A DNA stretch of 64,000 nt, from NCBI GenBank assembly GCA_900095095.1, contig FMBT01000518.1:1-64000 (forward strand). Direction: 5' to 3'. A model generated the notes under the pieces. The model searched no databases. It saw nothing but the letters and a program-made list of their open reading frames with translations, and was not told the DNA's origin. The translations under genes and the position numbers were made by a program. Positions 44,227 to 55,355 of the stretch are shown here, piece after piece. Position 1 is the stretch's first letter; each line of letters opens with the position of its first letter. Source of the DNA: Fragilariopsis cylindrus CCMP1102 (taxonomy: Eukaryota > Bacillariophyta > Bacillariophyceae > Bacillariales > Bacillariaceae).

Positions 44227-46113
44227 TCAAGTGTTTCTCTCCTTATTGAGGTATGGATTGGTAATAATCGGCTTTAATGGAGTAACTTCTGGGATTTTCC
44301 TAGCCGTAATGGCGGCCGCACTACTACTGATGACAGTACTCGCAGGTGTAGAAGATGTTGATTGGTCACACACCTTTGTGTCTTTTTTCTTAAACACACA
44401 CCTGAGCTTTTGGTTGTATCCATCTCCATTATCGATTAGCACACAATCAGTCATCATTAAACTATCATCTAACTTGGCCAGTTTCGGTGATAGACTAACA
44501 GCCTGTTGCCTTTTGATGTGACCGATCTTTTGTCCAGCTGAATTGAGAACCTTAATGGCGTGTTTGTCATGTATCTTTTGTATGAAAAAGTGGTTCAGCG
44601 AGCAAGTGATTTTGAATATAAATAAGGTCAGTTAAAGTAATAATACCAACAACAACCATAGTAAAAAGTAAAAAAGTTACGCATTTAACTTACATTCTCT
44701 GGCTCACGAACCAGCAATACCTTCTGATTTTCATACGCACATACTTGAGCGTATTTAATACCGGTAACTGTTAGAATTAATACCTTGAGATATGGATTGA
44801 CAACGATTGTACGTTTCTTTGATAGTTCCGGGGGTCTCTTATCAGTTACATCCCCGGCTTTTGTTGCATTGGTAGAATTGGTCTTGAGGTATGGATTATT
44901 GATAACAGTCGGAAGTTTTTTGGACGGTGTAATTTCCGGGACTTTCTTGGTAGTTGCGACATCCTCGACTTTTGTTGCCTTGGTAGTAGAATTGATCTTG
45001 AGGTATGGATTGGCAATAACAGTCGGTAGTTTCTTTGATGGTGTAACTTCCGGGACTTTCTTAGCAGTTGTTACATCATCGACTCTTGTTGCATTGGTAG
45101 TAGGATTGATCTTGAGGTATGGATTGACAAAATCGATTGGACTTTTTTTTGACGGTGTAACTTCTGTAACTTTCTTCTTAGCACGCGGGGCATTAATAGA
45201 ATCGACGTCCAAAGAAGGAGCTTGCTTCCGCTTCCCTGTGGATTTTGCGGTCGCGCTAGCAGCACTTGCAGTACTTTCATACGTAGTCGTCACCATTGCA
45301 GGAATATCTGCGGTCGTCACCTCCTTCTTCTCAAACACACACTTGAGCTTTTGGTTCCATCCATCTCCATTATCAATCACGGTACAGATACAATCCATCT
45401 CGGCCAGTTTCGATGATAGACCAACAGCCTGTTCCTTTTTGATACGACCGATTAATTGTCCAGCTAAAGTGATAACCTTGATGGCATTTCTGTCGTATTG
45501 CTATGCACGGATAATGAGTGGTGCGGCGTACGAGCAAGATATATATATATATATATATATTGAATGTAAATAAAGTCAGTTACACAAGAAACAAAACAAA
45601 CAAACAAACAAACAAACAAACAAACAAACAAACGAACGAACGAACAAATCATAGTCAAAAACAAATTACGTATTAACTTACATTATCTGGCTCACGAACC
45701 AATGATACATTCTGATTAGCATACGCACAAACTTCACCGTGTTTGATACCAGTAATTGTTAGATTTAATGACGATTCGGTCGTCATTTTTTCTTCTTGCG
45801 TCGCACTACACGTAGTCGTAGTAGTAGCAGCAATAATAGCATCCTCCAGATAATCTTCGGGGAAGTTTTCCCTCCGTTGTTCTTCGTTCATAAAATGTTT
45901 TTTATCATCTTTTGTTAGATCCCAAAAGCCATACAATTTTGTAAAATCTTTACGATTATTGTAGCAACTTGCATGATGATATTTTGTCATGTATTCTCCT
46001 TTCTGATACGGTGACAGTGCCTTGCTTGCTATACGGATTGTTGATTGGCCGATATTGGAATGACATGATTGGCACCTAGCACGGGAATTGGTAGAGTATT
46101 CAATTCTGACCAT
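44227..46113 (-). CDS. PARP-type zinc finger protein with two HIRAN domains
   Basis: Three exons: 46113-45682, 45500-44694 and 44574-44227. Both donors are AATGTAAGT and all junctions are phase 0, giving 528 residues. Residues 6-75 form a zf-PARP DNA-nick-sensing finger (C14, C17, H47, C50; LYGFWDLTKDDKKHF). HIRAN-1 spans the first intron: LTITGIKHGEVCAYANQNVS, LVREPDN|QYDRNAIKV, GQLIGRIKKEQAVGLS. A Lys-rich middle with four degenerate repeats of about 37 residues (NPYLK...VPEVTPSKK) follows. HIRAN-2 then spans the second intron in the same way (LTVTGIKYAQVCAYENQKVL, LVREPEN|IHDKHAIKV, GQKIGHIKRQ). A fifth NPYL copy ends the protein. In HLTF and Rad5, HIRAN binds 3' DNA ends. A role in DNA-break or stalled-fork recognition is inferred. 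No helicase or PARP catalytic domain is present. Confidence 0.85.
45540..45645. repeat. (AT)n and (AAAC)n microsatellites in an intron
   Basis: An AT run at about 45540-45560 and an AAAC/GAAC run at about 45592-45645 lie in intron 1 of the PARP-finger/HIRAN gene. Confidence 0.9.
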
Positions 46114-47052
46114 TTTGCTTGTTCGTTTGATATCTTATTTGCTTACGATGGTAAGTTTGTAGAATCTAGATCTAATGGTCTCTTCTCTCTTCTTTTGTTA
46201 TTGCTTGGTGTAATTGTGCAAATCAAAATTCTAAAAAAGAAACAACGAGATAAAATAATTATTTTGGGCGCGAACTGTGAGTCGAGTCGAAGTAGTCGAC
46301 TACAAGTTTGGTGCTTTTATTTTACAGTAGCTATTATGAAAATTATCTATAAATTGCTTATATTTTTGATGAAAAATTGTTTACACGGTCACAACAATGA
46401 GAGGTTCAACAACCAAAATCTATCAAATCTCCACTTCTACTGATAGAATACCGACAACAGCAGAGGAATCGAAATGTAGCTATATAAATACAAGGGAAAG
46501 GGGGAAATTTAGTCTGTTATGGGGAAAAAGAAAATAATACAAGTAAAATGTAAACAATATCGGCTAGAGTAATGGTGCATTAGCAGTGTCTCCTATAACG
46601 GTGCTACTGAAAATATAGTTGTAAACACACATTTGAATACCAAAAAAACTCCTAGAGAATACAACAACTGCATTGCATTGAGTGTGGAGCACAGCTTAGG
46701 GGCACTCACTTCTGATTCTACCCAGTAATTGAAGGAATTCATTAGACAGGAAATTAGTCCATTTACATGTAGCATCTAGCTACGTAGGACCTAAGCAGAT
46801 AGACTTAATATGTAAGACTAACTACATACAGTAGCTTAGATACCGCCATACAGTAGGACCTACATAACGAAATATATCCATTCTACCGTACAGTACTCGC
46901 GCGCGAATCACGAATTACTGTCAATCTTGCTTTTTAAAAACATCTGCTAAAAGGCTACAACTACATAAACCTAGAGCTAAGTATAGATGCAATAGTTAGT
47001 CTACAGTAACGAAAGACGAGTATTGAACAACATAATTATATCGTGACGAAAG
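46114..47052. other. Divergent intergenic region
   Basis: About 940 bases between the starts of the zinc-finger/HIRAN gene and the MgtE-like gene. Short ORFs inside show no recognisable protein. It should carry both promoters. Confidence 0.5.
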
Positions 47053-49809
47053 ATGAGTGAATCCAAAGCCGATTCGATAGGTATTAGCGAGGATAGCGGC
47101 GGTGAACGATGGATCGAAGGCTCCTCAACTTTTCTTGATAAGCATGCTTTAAGCAACGGTGACAGAAACCATGATGATGATGATGATGATGACGACGACG
47201 ACGAAGATAACTGGAGTAAGCAAGTAGAAACAGACGATGTCATACAGCGTGTATCCTCCTCAGTGACCGGAGGAGAAACCCATACAATCGATGACGAAGA
47301 TGACGCCCGAACGAGAACAGCCAGTGGGAGCGCCAAAGAGCAATTTCAACCATCTCTTGTTCCGCCTCGACGAGAAGAACCGACAATGAAAGAGAAATTG
47401 GTAGAGCGGGAACGTCAACGACGAGTAGAATCGGAAAGAGCACGATGGAAGAGGCAATTTGCCATGGCTGCACACGCAGAGTCAGAATATGACGAAGATG
47501 ACAACAATAATAATAACAACAATAATAATAATATTAATAATGGTTCGACAGGAGCTATTATTTTTGGAGACACTATTTCCCCCGACGACGGCGCAATCAC
47601 TGATCACGATTCATTTGTGAACGATCGGAATGGAATAAATTCAATGGTACAAGCTGGAACCAGTGTGACTGGAACCAGCGTGGCTGGAACTGTGGGGGAG
47701 GATACAGTAGCACCTGTCGAAACACTCGACGATGATATAGTTTCATATCCCATGGAAAGATTTTTGCAAGATCAACAACAACCCACGATGGGTGGTGGCG
47801 ATGACGGTAGTACAACTCTTCTTGGGAAGAATGAAACAAAACAAGACTTTGTTATGGAACGATTTTTACAGGAACCCCCTACTGTAACAGGAGGGGGAGG
47901 AGGATCATCCACCATCTCTTCGCCGTCTAAAGACCACCAAAATAACACTGGTGATAATATACCATCAGACTTACCTTCCAACAATAATGCGACAAATAAT
48001 GATGGTGATTTGCTAGTAGAATTATCTGCAGATCATAATAATATCGACCTACCAAGTCCATCACAGGAGCCGCGTGTTGTCTTTGGATTGACCGAGGCAG
48101 AGATACAAGAAATGGCCGCCATCGATGATGCTAGTCGTTCAAATGCACCTCCGTCCGAACGAGATGATATGTCGGAACTGGGAGAGCTTGTATCCGACTT
48201 TGGTGGTCTAATGCCGCACGTATTAGAGAATCAGAATATGTCCCAGGGAACCCCAGTCACCGTCATACTAAGCACATCGTCATCCGGCGGTCATGGCGGC
48301 ATTGACGGACATTCTTTCTCCTCGAATATTGTTGCATCAAGTGCTGGTGGTGGTGACGGTAGCTTGGCGGGAAATCCACCCAGTGATATAGTTAGAGACG
48401 ATGATGATGATGATGATGATGATGAAGAAGACGACGACGACCGTGGCATCATGTCACCACATTCTCAAGTCCCTACCGAAATTATCCCTACTGTTGCAGC
48501 TGGTAATACTTCAGCTGATTTTGAAAATGAGATGAAAATGGAAGGGAATGAAAATATTATTAATCGTACGATGCGCCCTGGTATGTTTAATTACAAACGA
48601 AGCAAACCACGTAATGATGACATGAAAAATCTTCCTGATACTCAATATTCGGACCAAATCGCAAATAGTAATGAACATGATCATATCGATGGTTTTGATT
48701 TTGACAAGAACGAACCTTCTTCTCCTCGTTCACCTTCTATCGTTCATGATCAAAAGGGCATCACAACTCGTACTGAGTTGTGGTCACCTGGGTTTTCACC
48801 TGATGGTGATAGAACCGAAAAGAATATCACCGTTTCCGACGCATTCTTACCAGCATTTGAAGGTTATGGAAGCACAGATCACGATGTTGAAACTCAACGT
48901 TTTGGTTCAGGACGTACAGGTAAAATGAATTTCATTGCAACTAATGATTCTTTAGCAAAAGTATGCAAAAATGGAAATATTGTGGATGGCGAACAAAAAC
49001 CTCTATTGGAAGGAATTCCACCTGCAGTTTCTGTGAAAAATCATAGTCATATACGTGGATCATCATGGAATTCATTACAGTCTGTTCGGAGTATGGGTGA
49101 TCTGGATTCACTCGCCGATAGTATTTTCAGTGATATTCGATCCCAAAGTGCTGCTACCTTGCTGTCCATATCAAACGACGCTGATGCGTATCTGGGGAGT
49201 TCGATACTGCAACGTGCATTTCCAGAACGTTCGTTTGCGCTGATAGTCACTCTTATTTTTGAGCTTCCAACTCTATTTATGATATCGGGTGGAAGTGATC
49301 AATTATGCGCCTTGATTGGTCGCAGACGATACACGATACTTATATCATTACTTCCTATTACTAGTGCAATCTCTGGTAACGTTGGATTACAAGCAAGTAC
49401 GTTAACAACGCGTGCTATCAGCCATCATCAAGTTAGGAAAGATAATTTTAAATCCTGGTTGCTCAAAGAGATGGGAGCTGCTGTTTATATTGGGGTAGGC
49501 ATGGGACTTGTTGTTGGTACGATGGCATTTGTTATGGGTCACCAAAGCTTCGCTTTTGCATTGACTATATTTTTTGCTCAATTTATTGGTATCTTAACGG
49601 CAGGCTTTACCGGAACTTTAGCACCATTACTGTTCACTTTTATATTTGAAAGAGATTCGGGCAAATGGGGTGGACCATTAGAAACAGCTGTTCAAGATGT
49701 TGTTGGTTCATTTGCAATGATCGTCATCAGTTACAGGATTATGACATTTTTTGGGCCATACGATATAGATGCGAATGATATGTGCGTCGCGACGGTACTT
49801 GACAACTAA
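47053..49809 (+). CDS. MgtE/SLC41-type divalent cation transporter with long disordered N-terminus
   Basis: A single exon encodes 918 residues. Residues about 725-910 are the MgtE membrane domain: ERSFALIVTLIFELPTLFMI, ISLLPITSAISGNVGLQAS followed by TLTTRAI (the family signature), then GVGMGLVVGTMAFVMG, ALTIFFAQFIGILTAGFTGT and a final helix near the C-terminus. The expected transport substrate is Mg2+ or a related divalent ion. The first 700 residues are unlike other MgtE proteins: acidic and low complexity, with Asp, Asn and Ser runs, and no visible CBS or MgtE-N domain. They contain a duplicated YPMERFLQDQQQ / VMERFLQEPP motif near residues 235 and 270. Only one five-helix unit is present, so it should work as a dimer. 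Confidence 0.88.
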   Translation: MSESKADSIGISEDSGGERWIEGSSTFLDKHALSNGDRNHDDDDDDDDDDEDNWSKQVETDDVIQRVSSSVTGGETHTIDDEDDARTRTASGSAKEQFQPSLVPPRREEPTMKEKLVERERQRRVESERARWKRQFAMAAHAESEYDEDDNNNNNNNNNNINNGSTGAIIFGDTISPDDGAITDHDSFVNDRNGINSMVQAGTSVTGTSVAGTVGEDTVAPVETLDDDIVSYPMERFLQDQQQPTMGGGDDGSTTLLGKNETKQDFVMERFLQEPPTVTGGGGGSSTISSPSKDHQNNTGDNIPSDLPSNNNATNNDGDLLVELSADHNNIDLPSPSQEPRVVFGLTEAEIQEMAAIDDASRSNAPPSERDDMSELGELVSDFGGLMPHVLENQNMSQGTPVTVILSTSSSGGHGGIDGHSFSSNIVASSAGGGDGSLAGNPPSDIVRDDDDDDDDDEEDDDDRGIMSPHSQVPTEIIPTVAAGNTSADFENEMKMEGNENIINRTMRPGMFNYKRSKPRNDDMKNLPDTQYSDQIANSNEHDHIDGFDFDKNEPSSPRSPSIVHDQKGITTRTELWSPGFSPDGDRTEKNITVSDAFLPAFEGYGSTDHDVETQRFGSGRTGKMNFIATNDSLAKVCKNGNIVDGEQKPLLEGIPPAVSVKNHSHIRGSSWNSLQSVRSMGDLDSLADSIFSDIRSQSAATLLSISNDADAYLGSSILQRAFPERSFALIVTLIFELPTLFMISGGSDQLCALIGRRRYTILISLLPITSAISGNVGLQASTLTTRAISHHQVRKDNFKSWLLKEMGAAVYIGVGMGLVVGTMAFVMGHQSFAFALTIFFAQFIGILTAGFTGTLAPLLFTFIFERDSGKWGGPLETAVQDVVGSFAMIVISYRIMTFFGPYDIDANDMCVATVLDN

Positions 49810-50027
49810 TATATATAAACAAAAACGATGAACTGCTCTCATTAGAAAGATATAATGATAGTTATTATTTACAATGTCTCCAGTTTAGTATTTTATCTAA
49901 AGCATGTATCAACCGAATCCTTCTGCAGCATGTGCGATTCTCTATATAAAACAAGTCAGTCTATTTCCCGTATTTACTACGCACATAATTTGTCGTTGTA
50001 TTCGTATTTGTAGTTCTTAGGTAAAGT

Positions 50028-50546
50028 TTAATTCATACCATTACTTTGCCGTTGTTGTAGTGATTTTTGCACTTGATCTCGTGTTTCCAGATATTGATCT
50101 TGACAACTTGCGATACAGGATTGTTCACGGCTATCCAATCGATCTCCCTTTAATTTCAAAAAATATATATATATATATGATATGATATGGTCGAAAGAAA
50201 ATCAAAGAAAAACGCAAACCCTGCCTGTGAGAAAAAGGAGGGAAAAAAAATGAAATATTCTTCTTCTTTGCTGCCAAAATTCAATTCGATTCAACTACAT
50301 CAAATTCTCTTATTTTAACGGTGGGGGAGCAAGCAGAAATAAAAAATTTAACCCACGAATTATCAGGATACAGGAGAGATTTTCCGTTAAAGCAACTAAC
50401 TAACTTACCGACGTTCCGGCACATTTTGTAAAGCACGTTTTCACCATTTTTTGAATCATATCTTGCATGATTCTCTGATTCGCCTCCTGTTGAGCTTGTT
50501 GTAGAACAGCTTGCCGCTGCTCTGCTGTGAGTTGATTCATATCCAT
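50028..50546 (-). CDS. TIM13: Tim13-like small Tim chaperone
   Basis: Intermembrane-space chaperone that with Tim8 escorts hydrophobic precursors to the inner mitochondrial membrane. Two small exons, 50546-50409 and 50147-50028, are joined in phase 0 (donor CGGTAAGT, acceptor AAAG), giving 85 residues. The twin CX3C motifs are CFTKC in exon 1 and CIASC in exon 2, the spacing of the small Tim family. Flanking sequence (MIQKMVKTCFTKCAGTS and LDSREQSCIASCQDQYLETR) points to Tim13 rather than Tim8, 9 or 10. There is no presequence, as expected. The 261-bp intron contains an AT microsatellite near 50163-50179. Confidence 0.9.
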
Positions 50547-50912
50547 TGTATAGTAGTATAAGTTTTGATTAATCTGATATAGGGTTCAATAATAAGGAGA
50601 TCTTTTTTTGTAATCCTATTTCCATTGTTGCCGATTGATTTTACGTCTTTTTACAACGATTGACGATGGGAATGAATTGTCATCGAAGGTCGAAGAAGTG
50701 AGAAAGTCAATTCGACAGACATACAGACGTTCGCGCCACATTTTCCCCTTTTTGTATGATTGACACTCCCCTTTTACATCATATGACTTTTATTTTTATT
50801 ACGACTGTAATCAAAACTATATATTTGTCATATCGACACAATGACAATGAACAAAGTTGTAAGTCCATAACTGAACTGTACAAGTACCAACTTATCTACT
50901 GACAACTCAACT
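50547..50912. promoter_or_regulatory. Divergent promoter region between Tim13 and the adaptin-like gene
   Basis: A 366-bp interval between two divergent starts. No individual element can be named. Confidence 0.4.
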
Positions 50913-53900
50913 ATGTCTGGGGAATTTCTAACATCTTCAATTACAGATGCCTCGGGTTCTGCAATCATTGGTGACAATCAACAAAATGGCAATGGTGGTA
51001 ACAGTAATAAGGAAGCTACCGATGGATATTCCGCCACAGTTTTGTCATTCCCTTCTGGAACTGGATTTTTAAATCCAACACGGTATATATCACCTCTTCG
51101 GGACAATCACTCTAATTATAATGCTGTTGCGAAAACATGTCTTTTACTGAATCAATTTGCCGCGCACGGGTCTTCAAAGGCGTCATCGGAAGACGAAAAT
51201 AATAATGCTGGTTCGATGGAGTATGTTGAATCGTCGTCACTATTTCACGACTCTACATTCGCTCAAAGTCTAGTGAATCATATGCCGCACTGTTGGAATG
51301 TATTAGTGATCATAATGATCGACGAGCTAGGATCGTCGCATGTAAGACGGTTGCTTTGATGGCACGATCCGCCTTTGCACGTCTAAGAAAGTCACCTCAT
51401 TTGATAACCGGTATGAGAGACGACAACAACGCTAATAGTAACACGAACATGAACAGTAATAACGCATCGACTGCAGGTAACAATACATTAATCGATTAGA
51501 TGACGAGATAGGGACTGATATTCCATGTCCTTGTGTACAGCCGCTTTGGAAGACACAGATGCGGAGTTGCAGCAACTGCATGAGTAGTCTTGGTATTATG
51601 TACTATCGACGACGTCGACACCGGGAACCTAGTTGATGATGAGTTGTCGACAGAGGTACGATCGATCGCACAAGCAGGAGGTGGACAGCAGCCATACGCT
51701 CCTAGTCTCAAGGAGTTAGTTGATGACGATGCAGCGACGCAACAATCTGAATTACAAGTTCGTATATATGAAAATGTTATCTGTCCGCGATTATTACAAC
51801 TCGTATCTCGATTTATGATACTAGACCATCCTTCTCATGTTGCAATGGTTATACCAATACTAACTGCTAGTTTGGTATATCTTTCCAAAACGACAGTACC
51901 CACCACGGGGTCGATACGCAATATGATTAACAAAGTAACAACAACGGTGACCAACAAAATAATAATACAACACACACGACAAAAATAATACTAAGAACAA
52001 TAATAAGCGACGGGTCGGTGAATTGGATTACAATTCTTTAATAGAAATAATGGTAAAAGAAATTTTATTACCATGGATGCAACAATCGTGTGTGATGACA
52101 ATGGGAGCGACAACAACTGCAGCTCTTTCATCGATTCGATTGATACATGCCTGTCCGTTGGCACCGTGGATTTCAGAGGTTTCACATTGGACTATTATGG
52201 TTTTGAAGGAAGAATGCAGCAACAACTGTCTGGAAATCCAATTGACTACTCTTGCGACTTTATTAGTTATCAAGAGTTATTCCTCTCCCAGAACGTGTCA
52301 ACAATGTATTCGAGTTTGTCGTCGACCGTGTGTTGGAATTACCATCTACAATAATGGCACCATCTGGTATTGTGTCAGCGGGACTCTTGATTGAAATCGA
52401 TAAACTCGGTAGTGCTCATTATCGGAAACCTATTCGTCCATCATTTTGGTCCGAAATTATTCTTGGATTCTTCATGGATGGTCCAGTGGGTAACAGCAGC
52501 AGCAGCAGCAGTGAATCCAAATACGAAGTCAGACTCTAACGAAATTTCTTAAATCCTACAAGATAGTGGATATACTAGAAGATAAATGTGATGATGATAC
52601 TACAACTGGTACTCAGGGAAAAATCCGTGAAGAATTGGTGACAGCGTTTTGCATGGTAGCATTCGGGTTGGAAGAAGACACAGAAGTTCTAATTAATTGG
52701 CCGTCAGGAAGAGTTAAAAGAATGGGTTAGATTATCGATTGCTTTGCTTACGGCGTGTAGTCCGTGTATTGGTTGGGGCACAACTTCTCCATATATGGAT
52801 GAGGAAATGACTATGTTAATTGCCTGTCAGGCTTCATATACTCGATTACTACAAGAAGTGGTACATACAGCAGGTTTGCTGAGTGCAGAAAGCATCTCAT
52901 TGAAAATGACACCGTTTTCTTCTCCCCCGCATATTCTATGGGATCAAATGGAGGAAGCATCAGAATATCTAGTTCAATTTGATAATATGCCACTCATGGA
53001 TACAAGCATGACCGAACCAATCGAAATACTCATGGACGATATTGTTAAAAGAGAAATGAAAGGCGCTGGTGTTGTTTCGCACCACATGCGAATCTTTTTG
53101 ATGTCGTTAGCTGCGGATCAGTGGATTCAAGCTAGGCACGTGCCTGCGGGGAAAGTTGTAGTTTCTTCTTCATCTGAAATTGGTATGAGTGTAGATTGCG
53201 CCAAGCAACTGCTTGTTACAATTTCCCCTCGTCGAATGTTCGGGAAAGTCGTGGAAAGCAACAAAAGTCAAATCGAAAACTACTCCAAATCAAAAAAGAA
53301 AAATACAAAAATTTGCACCAGATACGTCAGTGTATGCGTAGCCTGTATTGAGAGCATAGCTTTAATGGCATGTCATTATACCAAGAGATTTGGGGAGTAG
53401 CAACGACACAAAGGCAGTCTGAATTATGCAGTAAAGTCTCTACAAGGAAAGTCGGAAACGACTCGGACGCTCCGATCTTACTGTATGTCAAGCTGCTATT
53501 GAACGAATACAGTCTGCCTTTCCAAAAGGTGATAGGATAGCGACGGATTCCTTTTATATCTCCTCTTGTACCGGATGACTTCAACGGCGACGAATCGTAT
53601 CTTCTTCAAGGATAAATCAGGGGCCGTGATGCTTTCAATGAAGGTTACGTTATGCAACTGAGTCGGCAAATATATTCTTCTCGGCAGATCGTTGTTTATA
53701 TTCCTTTCCGTCAGTTCACACCTTATCATCAACAGTTCGTAAACAAATTGGCTTAGGTTGTCACTCCCACCCCTGCCGCAATCGCAAATCCGCAAATATC
53801 TGTGGCCGAGATTCCTCGATTTGTTTGGGGATCGAACGTTAAAATATGTACGGCAGGATCTGATCCATGGCAGTTACTTTGGCTATTCTATGTGTAGGAG

Positions 53901-54965
53901 CATGAGATACGACGGAGAAGACGAATTTCGATTGATGTCACTATGCGTGTTCATAATCTGACAGCTGTTGAATACCTAACGGACTACGTTTGGAATTGGG
54001 ATCACAGAAGAAAATATAGGTACTAGTGCAGACGCTCAAGATGTCGTCTCGCTGGAAATTTCCAGTCTCTCACTGAAGGTTTTGAAATCCTTATAAAGAA
54101 AATACATTTGGATCGTCAGTAGTCACATATAAAAAGAATTAAAGAGTGGAGATCACTTAACATGGGCAATGATGATGAATCCGTTGCCAATGAAAGGGAC
54201 AATCAGTCTGACACCTACAATTATTTTTCGCGCTTTGGAAAAGGAGGCACCGCATGCTTCTTGGGTCACTAGTGATACTACCAAAAATGAAGGAGAGGAA
54301 CATCTGTGACTAGTGGTAATAGTAAAACTGGAAGTGAGGGTGCAGGCGAAAAAGAGAAACCAGGCAACGATCAAAAGCAAGATATTGTGATAACTGGGGA
54401 GCCTATGAGTTGCCCCAATGATTGGTCTACAACCATGTCCCTTTGTCTTCTTTCGTGATAGCCTCGGGGACGTAGACAGTTTCCGATTTTGTGGTAAGAA
54501 TATTACTGGCAACAATTCTACGTGCTATTATTCGATTTATGTGTTGTCTCTCACCCCCGCGAATTTCACTGTCCTTGTTTATCGTTGAATTGTAATTGAA
54601 TTGCAATAGGTCTCGTATGCCCTGTCAATTGAGCCCAGTCAAATTGGTCATCGATCCTATAGCTGAAGAGAAACCAAATAGATTCTATGATGCCATTCGA
54701 TTGGCTTCAATTTCAACCGTAGCTTTAAAGGGGATCCCGTGGCAGGTGGTATGATTACGCGTTTATGGGCGTTTATGAGCCCAAAAGGGAAACGAGCTAT
54801 GTTTGTGCTGGGCGAACAAGAAGGTGACAAAAGTAAAACATTGCATGTGCGGGGAGACGACAAAGACTTACTTTTGTGCCTCGCTGGAACAAGCAATTCG
54901 CGCAACGCCTTGATATCTGCTCTACAACCTGGTTTTATCTCCGCGTTACAAGAAATCTTTAACTA
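50913..54965 (+). CDS. Large alpha-solenoid, adaptin/coatomer-like protein, heavily frameshifted
   Basis: Protein-like blocks in changing frames run from MSGEFLTSSITDASGSAIIG to the final TSNSRNALISALQPGFISAL. The N-terminal part looks like HEAT repeats (NAVAKTCLLLNQFAAHG, RRARIVACKTVALMARSAFA, RIYENVICPRLLQLVSRFMI). The C-terminal part (54400-54965) has LQPCPFVFFRDSLGDVDSFR, PVKLVIDPIAEEKPNRFYDA and a domain resembling adaptor or coatomer appendages, perhaps a TPLATE-like TSET subunit. That family guess is weak. The frame breaks at least eight times. Near 51290, HC|LECISDHNDRRAR needs one added T in TGTTGG. The stretch 53400-54150 is especially damaged. Small introns may account for some breaks, but not all. 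Either a decaying gene or uncorrected sequence. Confidence 0.5.
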
Positions 54966-55355
54966 ACAGTTTAAATGGTAGTGATCTTTCTTTATTCTTC
55001 TCCAGTTGTATGAAATTATTATGCTTTCAATACTATGCAGCTAGGGCTTCAAAGTGATTCCATCTACCTGCAATTATACAGCGAACATGAGTTTAAATTT
55101 GATGCAAAAATGCTTTTTGAAGAGGGCAGCCAGTTACAGTTTGCATACAATTGAGTAGACTACAATTATACAAGCTAGCTAAAGAGAGTTAACGAAAGTG
55201 GTCACGAATCTATCGAAATCGATAAAAGTCAAAGTTTATTGTGCTTATTGTTTCAAGCATACATTAGAAGTGAGTTATAGTAGTCATATCGACTAAATAA
55301 CGCTAGTTGAAGTAGTATTGCATAATTTACAAATTTAAGTCATACTGCATGCCAC
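54966..55355. other. Convergent intergenic region
   Basis: About 390 bases between the 3' ends of the adaptin-like and VPS18-like genes. No gene is seen. Confidence 0.5.

Noticed and set aside
54153-54515. 120-codon minus-strand ORF within the adaptin-like locus
   Set aside because: Antisense to plus-strand blocks with clear protein character (such as LQPCPFVFFRD), so it is a shadow frame.
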